Source: Syngnathus acus (lineage: Eukaryota > Chordata > Actinopteri > Syngnathiformes > Syngnathidae). From it: 64,000 nucleotides of DNA. Below, one piece after another: positions 1-12,677 of this stretch. Positions within the stretch are counted from its first letter, which is position 1. Each line of letters begins with the position of its first letter. The position numbers were made by a program, and so were the translations under genes. Under the pieces are notes generated by a model. The model saw only the letters and a program-made list of their open reading frames with translations. It did not search any database and was not told where the DNA came from. The stretch spans positions 494,842-558,841 of the forward strand of contig NC_051090.1 in NCBI RefSeq assembly GCF_901709675.1. Direction: 5' to 3'.

Positions 1-1312
1 GATGCCTCTGTGTGGAGTTGTTGTCAGCGTGCCTACTTTGAGGGGTCTTTCATAACTGGGAAGAAGACCAACGTGTGCTGACACGAGCAGCATTCCAGAC
101 AACAGCTCACGGATGCAGCCCAAAGCTGTCTCAAAATATTCCATGGATGGATGGATGGACCTTATGACTAAGATTTGCTGTTATTTATTTGAGTTGATGT
201 ATGTGACAAAGAGGCAACCGGTGCACAAAGTGGGGCGGCAAAGAAAAGGCCCGCAGCCATGATAGATTGATGGAAGACATATTTTGTCTTGCTTAATTTT
301 CTATGTGGAGCAAAATAGTTGACGTGCATTTGCATAACAGAGCTGCACAACCTGCTTCTCCTACATAAATCTCACACTCCTTGAAGGTAACAGATGGTCA
401 GAGCACAAGAATAGAAGGTTTGCGTGTCTGTGTGGGAGGAAGCCAGATGAGGCGGCGCTGCGCAGGGCTGGGATGACAACTCTTACGCTTTGGCGAGAGA
501 GAGCTAAAAAGAGAGGAAAGCTTATTTCCTGGATGTACTATTCAAAAGCCGTAGTAGCGCCGCCATGCCACTAAAGCTCGCTCTAATTCGATTGTCAATC
601 GAAAGTGACGACGGATTTGCTTTCTCCGTGATCCACTTTCCCACCAGCTTCCCTTTGAGCAACAACTTTTCTGTTGTGTACAGCCTTTGGGGCTCCTTTT
701 CAAACGGGGATCGCCATACATTCATTCCGGTTGATCAACATTGATATGCTAATGAGTCGATCTTAGGAAAGGCCAGAGATTGTGTGGGGATACGTCACAC
801 GTCAACGCCGTGGTGTCTTGGCAGCCTGCTTCAATGCATCCGATACTTGAGGGCCAAAAAATGGACTACTGTCCTACACAAGGCGCTCGGATGACCTATT
901 TACTGACAAAAAAGTGAATGGAGGCATTTACTCTCACTTAGCTCATTAAGGGTGCTGGCAAAAATCCCCACGCTTCATTCAGCTTTCTCCACCAACGTAG
1001 CATTCCGATATTGGAAGCTGCCTTTCTCCACAAATGCACAAATCAGACTGACGAGCAACATTTGAGAAAGAAAATGTCCTTTCCGCCAGCTAAATATAAC
1101 AATTGTGACAAGCGGCGTTGCGCTTTGCATTCTGGTGTCATTGTTATTTGGAATCCCCGGCGCATTGTTCATTCATGGGGTGAAAGTGACGCCACGCAAA
1201 CAAGTTAAACAGCAGGAATGGCATCCCAAAAATTCAATCCTTTAAATGCAAGTTACCATGGAGCTGCCCTGAGTTAATGACTGGGGAGGAAGGCAACATG
1301 ACAGCCCAACCC

Positions 1313-1432
1313 CCTTTCCTTTCCTTTCCTTTCCTTTCCTTTCCTTTCCTTTCCTTTCCTTTCCTTTCCTTTCCTTTCCTCTCCTTTCCTTTCCTTTCCT
1401 TTCCTTTCCTTTCCTTTCCTTCCCTTCCCTTC
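1313..1432. repeat. (TTTCC)n pentanucleotide microsatellite
   Basis: About 24 tandem copies of a TTTCC unit with one or two interruptions (a CTCCT at 1380 and CCCTT units at the end). It creates long spurious open frames on both strands. Confidence 0.95.
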
Positions 1433-1830
1433 AAGCAGAGAGTTAGTGCACTGGCTCCTCTTCTGCTTTGGATTCCTCTGGCCACAGCTGTGGAAATGTT
1501 CAGGGGCAGACGCTGGGGAATATAGATTCAACAAAATAAAAGAAGAGAAATGAAGATTTCAAGTATTGCCAGTGCGCACACACACATTGGCAATGTCTTG
1601 GGTGTTCTAACCATCCATTTACAGTATGTACACTTCATAGAAGTTGATATGGAAAGATATGTGTATTTATTTGAGTAACTTTTGGTCTGGTGGAGGAATA
1701 TTGATGGGAACATCTTTGGGAAACTCTGGATTGGTGAGCCAATGCCATAGACCAAGCCAGAGGCAAGCCTTCCTCTGCTCTGAGCAGCCACATATCTATT
1801 TCCAGCAACACACCACTGACAAGTGAACAA

Positions 1831-2265
<435 letters not shown>

Positions 2266-2479
2266 CTCAACTATTTGCTCTGGAAGGGCTCACGTGCTGA
2301 GCCAAACGTGCGCTTCACAAAGTAAATAAACCTTTTGGGATTTGGACACATTGAGAGTCAAGAGATTTGCTGAAAAAAAAAAATCAAAGATGTTTAAATC
2401 CAACGCGGACAGTTTCATGATCCAAAGGTTTTCGCTCTTTTGAACTAACATATTTTGTACATAACCAAATGGCATTCTC

Positions 2480-2491
2480 ACACACAGACAG

Positions 2492-2522
<31 letters not shown>

Positions 2523-2529
2523 CACACAG
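2480..2529. repeat. (CA)n dinucleotide microsatellite
   Basis: Runs of CACACA with CAGA and CGCA interruptions; ordinary vertebrate dinucleotide repeat. Confidence 0.9.
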
Positions 2530-2882
2530 TCGCGCGCAAATCCCATCAGCAACATGAGAAAAAGTCCAACGTGAGAATGAGTTAGTTGTTACTGGTCTAT
2601 CCCATGTAAAATGGCTGTGCTATGAATTGAGTGTTAAAATGCGCCCACTACATTAGTTGGAAGAAGAACCCGCCACCAGTTAGAGAATCGAAAGCAAAGA
2701 GCTCCCTTTGCTTTGCATCCACAAGAGGAGGAGTGCCACCAGGCCAAGGGAGAGATGGAGGCAGGAGTGTTTGTTCTAGGAGTCGATAGGAATCGTACAG
2801 GAAGGAGGCTGATTTGATTTGAGATCCACGGGAGTTGCGGCCACTCCACTCCGTGCCGTGCCGGGCCGTTCGGCCGTCCTAC

Positions 2883-4707
2883 CTGAAAGCTGCGCTGTCT
2901 TGCTGGCAGGGGACGTGAGAGATTTTACCGTTGGGCTGGCCCGATGAGAGGGACCTTCTATGCGTTGCTTCATTTCAGACGACAACAGGCGACCTTTGTG
3001 CATCCACTCTTGCATCTTGTTGACCGTCACGCCGTAGCCCTTGTTGACTAAGTTGCCCCCCTGCGCTAGCTTGTTATGGTGAGCAGGAGGCGCCCATCCC
3101 TCCGGGTTGCCGTCCGAAGAACCCGTAAGGCTGTTGAGCGAACCGCTGCTTTCCACAACATCGGCGACCGCTTGAAAACGCTCATGGTCGCCAGCATTGA
3201 AGACCGCCGGCGGCGGCGACAACTCACGGGCTCTTCTAACTTCAGCATGGTCGCTGTCCCCGTCCGATCTTAGCTCTGAAATCAGGTCCGGACCCTTTCC
3301 GAGAGGATGGATGCGCTGCAAAGGTTCAAGTGGACGCCTGATATCTCCCTCACTAGCAGAGCGCACTAAAGTAGCTTTGACCTGAGTTGGGCTCAGATTG
3401 AGCAGGCTCTTACTGTTGAGGCCTGACCGGATGTTTCCTCCGGCGAGACACAGTAGCAAGGACTCCGTGTCAGACACCTGCTGGGCGCCCCCAGAGGACC
3501 AGGAGTCGCTGTCCACGTTTCTGGCCCCCGAGCACAAACTGTCCCTGGAGCGGCTACTACAGGAGGAGGTGCTGTGACGCTGGCTTGAAGCCTGCTGCTC
3601 CAAATGGATATCATTCATGGCGTTGATCAGGAGGTAATAAGCCTCTTTCAGCTGGTTCCGTAGCCTGTCTGTTTCCTGGGCGCCGCCACGACTCTCGTCA
3701 GCCTGTCCTTCATCCTGAACCATCGGAGGCGGCGTCGGAACGTCTCCTCCGTCGCCTGCGCTTTTGCGTCTGGTTTCGTAGAAAGGCAGGATCTCATTAT
3801 CGTAATAATCGTCGTCTTCGCTGTCTAAAGGATGCTTGACCACGGATGCCACGCTAATGTCGCACAAGTGGAGCTCGGTCGGGAAGAAGGCCGGGCTTTG
3901 CAGACGGCCCCTGGAGTCCCCCGAGTATGCAGGCTGGAGGATTTCAATGAGGGTGTCTTCTGTTTGAGCAGGGACTACTGGGTTCACAAGCAAACTTTGG
4001 CTGTTGGCCTCACGTGCCGTATTGACAGCGAGGACACTTGCCGACTCCTTTTGGACAAGAGGTTGGCAATGAGAAGTAGTGCAGTGCACACTTGGTGCAT
4101 AGGAATAAATATGATAAGAGTTGTCCCCGAAGCCAATTGAATCCCCCGCGCTGCATTGCCATGGGACCGAGATGAAGTATTTCTTCCTCCTCCTCCTCCT
4201 CCTCCTCCCCCTCATCATCCTCCGGGCAGGCGTTGTTTCTCCAAAGGACATGGTGATGGTGTCATCGCACGCGTGCTCCCAGCGGGCCGCATGAGCGTCT
4301 GGAACGGCTGTGTGAAGTGAGCCTGCCCCCGGGAGCTGCCCATTTTGCCTGGCCGTGCCCCCGCTGCTGAGCAACGGCGGACGTGAGCCGGCTATCTCCG
4401 CTGACGGACTCAGCCGGAGCAAGTCAACCCCCGTGCTTTGCGCCACTGGGCCGTCCAAACAATTCTCGTACGTGCTTATTCTCTCTGCTGCTGCTGCGGC
4501 GGCGGCGGCTGCGTAATCCATGCCCGATAGCGTGACTACCACCGGGTGAGCCTCGACCGGGTCTCGCTGCATTTGCAAAACTTTTTCTTTACCTTCTCGG
4601 CCCTCATTCGCGTTGGCGGAGCTCAATCCAGCGCTGAGCGTCTCTCCCTTCTTGTTTTTTTTCCCACGGAGTTTCGCTAGTAAAGTCCTCCGCAGAGGAT
4701 CAGCCAT
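2883..4707 (-). CDS. syde2: SYDE2-like Rho GTPase-activating protein, exon 1 (5' part of gene)
   Basis: This long first coding exon (608 codons plus one base) starts with an ATG encoding MADPLRRTLLAKLRGKK, the N-terminal style of the SYDE (synapse-defective) family. I end it at a GT donor (plus-strand AC at 2881-2882); the frame stays open to 2776. The encoded region is low in predicted structure: a poly-alanine run near residues 65-73, an arginine run near 165-172 coded by a (TCC)n stretch, Ser/Pro-rich segments, and a more conserved-looking block (NKMQEWMHKGRLLSSEMKQR) near residues 560-580. SYDE proteins carry a C2-like and a RhoGAP domain further downstream; those exons would lie left of this window. 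The family regulates Rho GTPases at synapses. The adjacent C1orf52 homologue supports SYDE2 over SYDE1, because SYDE2 and C1orf52 are neighbours in human. The product name is from memory of the family, not a search. Confidence 0.78.
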
Positions 4708-4929
4708 TCCTTTCCTTTGCCTCCGAAATGTTGTTCAATTCCTTTCAACACGTCGGCTCCAGAAGTCAAGTGTCGAATGAGTGCTCCTTTCTCGCCGCAG
4801 CGATCTCGGCTCGCCGCTGCTGGAGCCTCGTCTCCATTCTGGGCTGCCTGTCTGTCTGTCACCTCTGCACTGGCGGCCGCCGACACAGAACGCACACTGG
4901 CTGCAGCCTGCATGCCGAAACTCGCCCGC

Positions 4930-4930
<1 letters not shown>

Positions 4931-4983
<53 letters not shown>

Positions 4984-5038
4984 CTCTCTGTCTCTCTCTC
5001 TCCCTCTCTCTCTCTCCCTCTCTGTTTCTCTCTCTCGG
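4931..5038. repeat. (CT)n microsatellite upstream of syde2
   Basis: About 100 bp of CT with a few TGTTT and CCC interruptions, 220-330 bp upstream of the syde2 start on the minus strand, where it reads as GA. It may lie in the 5' UTR or promoter. The 200 bp between it and the ATG is GC-rich. Confidence 0.9.
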
Positions 5039-5182
5039 CTATTCTGTACAATATACATCAACCGATGGAGATGATTGCGAAAAACTAGATTAAAAATGTT
5101 TTAAATGTTGTTGGATTTTTGCTCTGTACATAATGCAAAGTTTTCAATCCTGGCATATTTTTCATTGCATAACTATACATCT

Positions 5183-5216
<34 letters not shown>
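5183..5216. repeat. (TA)n dinucleotide repeat
   Basis: Uninterrupted TATATA of about 34 bp. Confidence 0.9.
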
Positions 5217-5217
<1 letters not shown>

Positions 5218-5708
5218 CACAAGCTACACACAGAGTTCAGTTGTTGGCATTTGCTCGTGGCTGGTTTCCATCTTCATGATCAACATCACACTTGCTAGAC
5301 GGATTGGTACCGATGATTAAAGTGCCACTTTTATCTCAAGTGCATCTTGCGTAATCCCCTCTTGTTTGACCTTGCGGCTGGCTAACCCTTGTCTAAGCTG
5401 GCAGCACAACCTCAGGCTTGAGGCAGCAGAGAAGCCGAATGAAACATTCTTCACTTGAACCTTAAGCCGCCATTTGTTTGCTGTTGCCTTTACCTGGAAT
5501 GTGCAAAAGGACAAGCTGCTGAAAAGCTGCTTGTGCGTGAGGGAAGGCACATGTGCTCACTCAGTGGACCTGTTGTTCAAACGCAAATACACGCACACAC
5601 ATATTGCGCTCATTTGCTCCAACTTTCTAACGAGGGCATTTATGGCCAAAGCTATGCATGGACAGGGCCCCTGTGTCCCGCCCTGAACTCCCCACTGGCC
5701 CTAACCCC

Positions 5709-5780
5709 AACAACCAACCAACCAACCAACCAACCAACCAACCAACCAACCAACCAACCAACCAACCAACCAACCAACCA
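5709..5780. repeat. (CCAA)n tetranucleotide microsatellite
   Basis: About 18 perfect AACC units; yields a spurious NQPT repeat in one frame and GWLV in the other. Confidence 0.95.
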
Positions 5781-7805
5781 TCACTAGCCTCAGTAAAACA
5801 TGATAAGCATCTGTTATTACACTGCAGGAGACATGGAGGCCCTGACGCCTCACTCGCTCCGTCTGCCTGCCTGACTAGACCCTGTCTGGGCACTTATTTT
5901 CAGGTCAAAACCTGCAGGCTGTATAGTGTGTTTTGTGAAAAGAAGAAGAAGAAGAAGAAGAAGAAAAAAAAGGAGCTAGAGGGGAGGAGGAAGAGGAGGA
6001 GCGGGGAAAGAGACCACATGTTTGAAGAACTCCCTTCACAAACCTTTGGACTCCACTGCACCGCACTCCAGGATATATATATTCACGACAGGGTGTGGAC
6101 TGATAAATAACACTTATTTAATGCTATTTTTATGCTGGAAATCTTTGTATGCCTGGAATAGCCTATTTGCTATGTTTTGCTAGCGAGGAGAAATGAAAAA
6201 AAAATGAAAAAAAACACAACATTCATGAGGAGATATCACGCAAAACGCACTTGTACGATGCTGCAGTAAACACAGTGCTTGAAAAAAAGAGGAAGTCTTT
6301 TCTGTACCCCCCCACCCCTGACTACCAGTCACTTGCACCCTTTGTGAAGGCAGTGGCAGAACATCTGCTTAGTTGCCCCCCTTTTTTCAAGGCTTGGACA
6401 CAGAGAAAGAAAACTGCATGAGAGCAGAAGGAAATAGAAAGCGTGTGTGTGTGTGTGTCCGTGCACCTGACTGCATGTTGGAGCTTGGCAGCTGTTGGGT
6501 CTCCCTCCCTCCCCTCGCTGGTGATGGCTGGCCGGCCATTGTTCCCACACTGTGTGTTTCTGGCTGTGTCCTGGCTGCTTTATAGGCTTTCCCTTTTTCC
6601 GAGTGTGCACCACAACGAAATTTATGTGCTGGACATAAGCCTTTCTCAGGGTATAAATTAGGCCCGATGATGGCTGTCAGAGAAGCCTTGTCCAGGCGCC
6701 TGCAGCTAGGACAATCATGGACAATCACATTATTCCTAGTTATTCATATTTTACAATAAAAAAAAAAAATATATATATATATATGATAAAAGGCTCTCTG
6801 CAAATCAGTCATGGCATTTGAGAGTCATTTGGCTGTGGTGCTTTGAATACAATATTTGATGATACTACATTGGGGTGCGAAAAATAGCCACCAAATGAAC
6901 TTCTATTTGATGAGAAATTAGATTGCGACATATGATCGTATAGACGTATGCCTCTAATTAAAGCTAGAAATAGCATGATATGAGTTGCTTGTCCAATCAC
7001 ATGAGGCAATGAGTGGATTGTGCAGTCATGCTTCTACTGAAAAAAAGAACAAGGCAGTTGTTGCCAATGAATGGCCAGCCTCCTTTAAAAAGCCACATGC
7101 GCTCGAGGATTGCTGCCCTGTGCCCTGCTAACACGGTTAACTGCTTGATGCGACATGAATCATCCAAACACATAACCAACAAAAAGTTCAAAGTGCTAGC
7201 AAGATTTGAACGGAGCAATGAAAATGGAAAAATGATCATGAAAAAGAATGCATCTTAAGATGAGCAGGATAAATGACGTCGAGTTAATCCCGAGTAAAAT
7301 GGAAGGAACATCTTGTCTTTGGCGTCCAAGGATGAGTACAATATGCAAACGACTGCTACTCCCCAAGAAGAGTCAGTCAGCATAGCCAAGGCAAACTGAG
7401 GTGGCAAAGGAAGGGAACGGTAAGGAAGGTTATTTATTAGCTACAGCTTTGAGGCCATTTTTAAAGAGACAGCAAGTAAGCTCGCTTTGCGTCTTGGAAT
7501 GAACGGAGTCGTCTCTTTTTAAGCTGAAAGAAATCTCAAGTCTGACCGCAGCGTTGATATGTGGAAAAATGTGAGCTCCACTTTGGAAATATTTATTCTG
7601 CTGCCGTCAGTCATCTGAACCACACTATTACTGTCAATTATATTATGCTTGGGTGTGAGCATTTCATTTGATGTCCAACGTCAGATCAGACACCGCACAG
7701 AGTGCTCTGTCTGGCTCGCAGCCACCAACCAAAGAGTCATTTTGGAGAATCTTGAGCAGAAAAGCACAAGGTAGTGAGTGTGCTTTGGACAAGACAGCAA
7801 GCAAG

Positions 7806-7866
7806 TCATGGATGGATGGATGGATGGATGGATGGATGGACGGAAGGACGGACGGACGGATGGATG
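7806..7866. repeat. (GGAT)n microsatellite with GGAC variants
   Basis: Tandem ATGG units that change to ACGG near the right end. It belongs to the GGAT/ATCC class that recurs throughout the window. Confidence 0.93.
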
Positions 7867-8496
7867 ATGTCTGCAGGGCATGATGCTGAGGCTAAAAAGA
7901 GACACAAGACAAGAAAGGGGCAAATGTTTGGCGCAAACACAAGACATTGTGCTATTGTAAGCGTTTGCTCCAAACATTGTCAAAGTGTTTAACGTTGATC
8001 TTGGTAGCCTACATTTTGAACATGTTCATTTTATGGGAGTACAGTTTCCCCCCTATATTCCAAGTGCAGTGTTAATGATAGTGTTATGTTGTGCTTCAAG
8101 AATATCCCAAGCCACGTTCTCTATACGTACTTCTATTTGGACAAATGTTCACACCACAACAATGATGGCACTGTTTACACTCATAGTATCGAAAAAATCA
8201 CCAGCTACTTGGTAAACACGTCTGACAAAGTACAAAGCAGTGGCTCGATGGCGCCATCTGGTGCAAAAAGCAGCGAAACGCAGCTCTTTTGACAAATAGC
8301 GTTTGCACTACAACCAGTGAGTGACCGACCATTTGAACACACACGCATGCTAAGCATGGCAAAAATGACTTTAAAAATATAACGCAATTTGCCAATCCTT
8401 ATGGGATGACACAGCAACCTTTAAATGACATGGAGGTAGTATGCACCTTATGGCATCATAGCCACATGAGCGAGCAAGCAGTTACTAGTTGTCACT

Positions 8497-8880
8497 CGTG
8501 GCAAACCATCCATCCATTTTCTGAACCGCTTAGTCCCCACGGGGGTCGCGGGTGTGCTGGAGCCTATCCCAGCCGTCATCGGGCAGTAGGCGGGGGACAC
8601 CCTGAACCGGTTGCCAGCCAATCGCAGGGCACACAGAGACAAACAACCATTTGCACTCGCACTCACACCTAGGGACAATTTGGAGTCTTCAATCGGCCTA
8701 TCAAGCATGTTTTTGGGACGTGGGAGGAAACCGGAGTGCCCGGAGAAAACCCACGCGGGCCCGGGGAGAACATGCAAACTCCACACAGGGAGGGCCGGAG
8801 GTGGAATCGAACCCGCACCCTCCGAACTGTGAGGCGGACGTGCTACCCAGCCCGCCACCGAGCCGCCCGTGGCAAACCAT
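8497..8880 (-). mobile_element. tRNA-derived SINE, full length with 13-bp target duplication
   Basis: The element reads on the minus strand from about 8867 to 8510. Its 5' end has a tRNA-like promoter: an A-box-like stretch at 8839-8857 and a B box matching GGTTCGATTCC at 8803-8813. The body ends in a short (ATGG)n tail at 8510-8520. It is flanked by the direct repeat CGTGGCAAACCAT (8497-8509 and 8868-8880), as expected from LINE-driven target-primed insertion. I recognise the body as a repeat common in teleost genomes but cannot give its database name. It sits between syde2 and c1orf52. It encodes no protein; the open frames across it are chance. Confidence 0.85.
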
Positions 8881-9112
8881 TTATGAAACAATTGCTCAAC
8901 AGACACAAGTTAAAAAGGAGCGCCGCGCTGCAGACACCATTATTTCCTCAATCCAATCTGTATTGAATGCAGCACAGGCTCCTCCAGTTTTTCAAATGGC
9001 CTACTTCCTCTTGGAATGGGGACATTTTTCAACCCCTTTCCGTACACCCATTCATACTACATAACAGCAAGACATGTTGATATTGTTTGAACCTATTCAA
9101 AAATGATAACAC

Positions 9113-9136
9113 CACACACGCACGCGCGCGCACACA

Positions 9137-9206
<70 letters not shown>
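9113..9206. repeat. (CA)n microsatellite
   Basis: About 90 bp of CA with CGCG interruptions at the left end, 220 bp beyond the c1orf52 stop codon. Confidence 0.93.
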
Positions 9207-9209
<3 letters not shown>

Positions 9210-9429
9210 CAAAAAACATCTTGGCATCCAGTAGGACGGACGGAAAGGCATCTATAAAGCTAACGTAAAGACACATTCAAATACATGACTGAACAGACAC
9301 TTGTCCAGTTTTACTCAAAAGCTTTACACTTAACTTGCTTTCAACGTGATTTAGTAATGACACGTAAAAAGTAAACGGACAAAATACTATATACGTACAG
9401 CTAATTGTATTTTGGAGCAACTTTTGATT

Positions 9430-10395
9430 TCACTCAATCTTTTGTCTGAGGATTCTTTTTTCCTCTTCAACAAAACTCTTGTCAGAAGTGGCTTGTCCCA
9501 TGTCTCTCTTCCTCTTCTCCTTTTGCTGGAAAGTCTCCACCCGACGTTTCTTGGCTGATGGTGACGTCTTGGACTCCTCATCTTATCAGCAGGTAAGAGG
9601 GGGATGGATGGATGGATGGATGGATGGATGGATGGATGGATGGATGGATGGATGGATGGATGGATGGATAGATGAAGGGTGAAAGAGTAACATTTTTAAA
9701 TCTCGCGGTGAACAAAAACAGAGTCAACAGAAATGATCGTCTCGTCGATCGTACATACCCGATTCAACATGTTGCTCTTCCGGAGGAAGAAACTGGGCTT
9801 TTTCTGTTTGAGCCTTTGGTGCATCTTCACCGTTGTCCTCATACACATTGGACCACTTTATAGCCATGTCCATGCCTGGGGGAGGTCCCTTCTTCTTCTT
9901 CTGCATCTCTGGCTCTGCTGCTACATAGCTTTGGGGAGGGGGTACAGCATTTGTCATCCAAGGCTTAAATTCCCTGGGAGCCTGAAAACAGCAGAGGGAA
10001 GCAGAAGTCAACCTGGAGGAATCTCTCTGGTTTGTGCCTGGACCTGCATGAAGTCAATAGCAAGTCAAACATCAAGTGTCAATGCAAGTTACCTCTTCTG
10101 GAGCTTTAACCGCCAAGTTATCCCAGTCAATCTCCTTGTTGAGAGGATTGTAGAGAAACGCTGGTTTGGACACCGAGTTAAAGAGCTCGTCGGGCTTAGG
10201 CAACCGCTTTTCGCCGGCTTCTCCTTTGCTTTCTTGCTGGGAAGAGATCGCCCCACTTCCCTTTGCTTCTGTCTCTGGTTTCTGGCTGGGATCCCTCCGG
10301 CGGTGCCCCGTCTCCTCGTCCGAGTCGCTACTGTCGCTCAAATCATCGTAACTTGAAAAGAAGCCTAAAGAGCCGCTCTTCTTTTCTTCTGCCAT
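9430..10395 (-). CDS. C1orf52: C1orf52 homologue (small nuclear-type protein), complete, 3 exons
   Basis: Coding exons on the minus strand are 10395-10093, 9981-9759 and 9581-9430 (stop TGA at 9432-9430), with GT donors, AG acceptors and consistent phases (0, then 1), giving 225 residues. The family signature is clear: [11 protein letters not shown] and [14 protein letters not shown] in exon 1, then [19 protein letters not shown] in exon 2, all close to human C1orf52 as I remember it. The N-terminus is Ser/Asp-rich and the C-terminus is basic (AKKRRVE and KEKRKRD), suggesting nuclear location. The biochemical role is not established. The protein is longer than human C1orf52 (about 182 residues) because of an extended C-terminal tail. 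Intron 2 is only 177 bp and is largely a microsatellite. In human this gene lies beside SYDE2, as here. Confidence 0.9.
9602..9671. repeat. (GGAT)n microsatellite inside c1orf52 intron 2
   Basis: About 17 GGAT units filling over a third of the 177-bp intron (9582-9758). Length variation here would directly change intron size. Confidence 0.95.
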
Positions 10396-10602
10396 TATGT
10401 AGGGCTATGCGTTTCCTTGTGCACATGGATCGTTTGAGCTCAATTGCACACAATGCTAAGGACTGTTTACGATTCAACAAGCTTACTCCATTTTGAAGCA
10501 GCCCCCGATACAGTCGTAAAGTGGTTTGTTGAAATAGGTCGTAAATATTTGTCGCAATCACAAACCGTCGTCAAGCGTATAACTTCTGCGACATGCGGAG
10601 TG

Positions 10603-10614
10603 GCCGCCATCTTG
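10603..10614 (-). promoter_or_regulatory. YY1-type site in the c1orf52 promoter
   Basis: On the minus strand this reads CAAGATGGCGGC, the classic YY1 consensus, about 210 bp upstream of the c1orf52 start codon and pointing the same way as the gene. YY1 sites of this form typically sit at or just inside the transcription start of TATA-less housekeeping genes, so the start is probably near 10600. The function is inferred from the motif alone. Confidence 0.5.
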
Positions 10615-11349
10615 AACCGGGAGTCTCGTAAAGTCCCCGCCCCTCCCTCCCTCCATTTCATTTCTTGCTTTCTTTTTCAAGGCGCACCTACTCCTTTTGA
10701 CCACTAGATGTCTGTTTAGTCAAACAAACAAATGCAAAAACCAAAGGCGCCAGAGAAAAAGTGTGCGTGCGTGCGTGCGTGCGCGCGCATGCGCATGTGT
10801 GCACGCGTGTTTGGGCTTGCCAGTTCGTAGTAGCCTACTGTCATGTGGTTATTCGCTTCAGCAGCTGCAAGCAACCTTCAACATGACATGTTTCTTTCAT
10901 GTTAGAAAGTGATCAGGAAGACTGAAAGGGACTAGCCCTTGGCCTTGTGCACAGGTCCAACTCCTACCTGACAGAGCACAGCATACATAAATCATAAATT
11001 GACCCCAACTAGCCACTGCTCTCGTTCCATTCCTCTATCTTGTCTCCGTCCCCTCCCCTCCCCTCCCTTCATGTTCCATGACTGCTTCACATGCATTTTA
11101 GGATTTTACCAAAGGTTAGCTGCCTGATTGCACGGCTGATGTGCCTCAAGATTGACCGGAAGTCCAGTTCCAACAAATCCTGAAGGTGTGATGGCATTTA
11201 TGGGAACATATTTGTGTCTTTTGCTTGGAAGCTATGCATTCTCTCCATGTTGCCGTTTCTTGATTCATTTGTTTGATTCCCTTCTTCTTTTTTCATTTCA
11301 CTCGTTGGCAGATTTATCCTACCTACCATATTATAGTCACAAGTTAAGG

Positions 11350-11387
11350 CACCCTCCCATCCCATCCCATCCCATCCCATCCCCCAG
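11350..11387. repeat. (CCCAT)n short array
   Basis: Six to seven consecutive C-runs spaced by AT; on the minus strand it has the G-run spacing of a potential G-quadruplex. Confidence 0.8.
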
Positions 11388-12214
11388 TTGAAGCGCTGTC
11401 GATTTGTTTGCCCGCCGGCTTTTTCCACTCTGAAGAGCTCTTTGCATGCCTGCATGTACGTATGTCTGTGATCCGAGTGGCTTGCAAGCCAATTCATTCG
11501 AATGAATCAGTGAATACAACTAAAATATAGTCGTATTTTTTTCCATTTCAAGAAAAACATTTTGTTCACATCAGAAAATGAGAAGTCTATCTCCATGGTG
11601 ACACCCTTGGCAGCCCTGAAAGCATTCTGAGGTGGACTGACCAGTGCAAAGCCGTGCTCCACATCTGGTTCACAGTTGTACTCCATTTTTTTTCTCAATA
11701 CACAATAGTAAGATACAATTTGCCGTGTTTTATTCAGTGGGATGTTTGATTAATTTTGGGGATCCTCCAGAGGCTGTGATCATAATTAGTCTTGTATCAG
11801 CATTCTTTCCTTACTTTGCGCAATATCAGAGAAAATTGCTGTTGCTCTCTCGTGATTTCTCTGTTCACTTAGAGGAGCCTAACATTTCGAAACAGAGGTG
11901 AAATTCTTAAGCTCCTGACATGAAGCCCAGGCGCTGCTCTGCTTGCATCACGGATCTGTTGGGGCTCCTGGCTGGAAAAGTGTGTGATGGGGAGAAAACC
12001 AAAAGGTTGCAAAGAGAAAGTGTGGGTGATCTGGGTGAAAAGGTCAGGCTGAGCAGGGTGGGTGCGGTGGGCTGGCTGTCCAAGGTGATGATCCCCATCA
12101 CATGTTCCACCATGTCCTGCAGTGTTGATGGCTGTGGACTAAGCACATGCAACATTCCACCCAATGCCCCTCCTTAGATGCTTTGATTTCCACAGCTCCC
12201 TGTGATCTTCATGG

Positions 12215-12290
12215 TGTGATCTTCATGCTCCTTGAAAAGCGCTATATCAATTGAATAAATTATTATCATGATTATTGCGCCCAATTATAC
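12215..12290 (+). mobile_element. Truncated non-LTR retrotransposon 3' tail (LINE-like)
   Basis: The string AAAAGCGCTATATCAATTGA followed by an AT-rich ATTATTATCATG tail resembles the 3' end shared by fish LINE families of L2 type (GCGCTATATAAAT followed by ATT repeats). Only the tail is recognisable, so this would be a strongly 5'-truncated copy. The name is from memory. Confidence 0.5.
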
Positions 12291-12616
12291 CTGTTGAAAG
12301 TCTAGCAAAACAAAGAACATTCCATCCATGTGGACAGTTTGACTGCACATCAAAATGGGGCCGGAACAAGAGAAGAGAATAGATTGATGATATTTGCTCT
12401 ACTTGGGCGTTCTTCACATTCTCTGACTGCTTTTTTCTCCAATTAGTTGATGAGCAGATTGTGTCATGCGACGTCGACGCCCGTTCTGTTTTTTGAAAAG
12501 CCAAAAGCGAAGCAATTGGACTCTTTGTGCTCACGTTGCCGCTGTGTGATGGAAGGGATCGGGGGCACCTTTCACACCTTCAGGGCAGCTCGGCGGGGAG
12601 TCGGCAGCAACTTGAG

Positions 12617-12677
12617 GCCGGCTGGCCGGCCGGCTGGCTGGCTGGCCGGCTGGCTGGATGGCCGGCTGGCCGGCCCC
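12617..12677. repeat. GGCT/GGCC-rich imperfect tandem repeat
   Basis: Interleaved CCGG and GGCT units with one GGAT; no coding sense. Confidence 0.8.

Larger units (their letters stand above)
5039..9429. other. Intergenic region between syde2 and c1orf52
   Basis: Both flanking genes are on the minus strand, so this holds the c1orf52 3' flank and the syde2 5' flank. Apart from a SINE and simple repeats I see no gene. There is a GAA run at 5940-5970 and an A-rich/TA stretch at 6758-6785. Confidence 0.6.

Noticed and set aside
522-725. Minus-strand 67-codon open frame starting MNVWRSPFEKEPQ, considered as a syde2 downstream exon
   Set aside because: No splice sites fit the phase of syde2 exon 1, and I do not recognise the sequence as C2 or RhoGAP.
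8448-8906. 152-codon minus-strand open frame
   Set aside because: It lies on the tRNA-derived SINE; such chance frames accompany every copy of the repeat.
9733-10356. 207-codon plus-strand open frame
   Set aside because: It is the antisense shadow of C1orf52 exons 1-2, which have clear protein similarity and splice sites on the minus strand.
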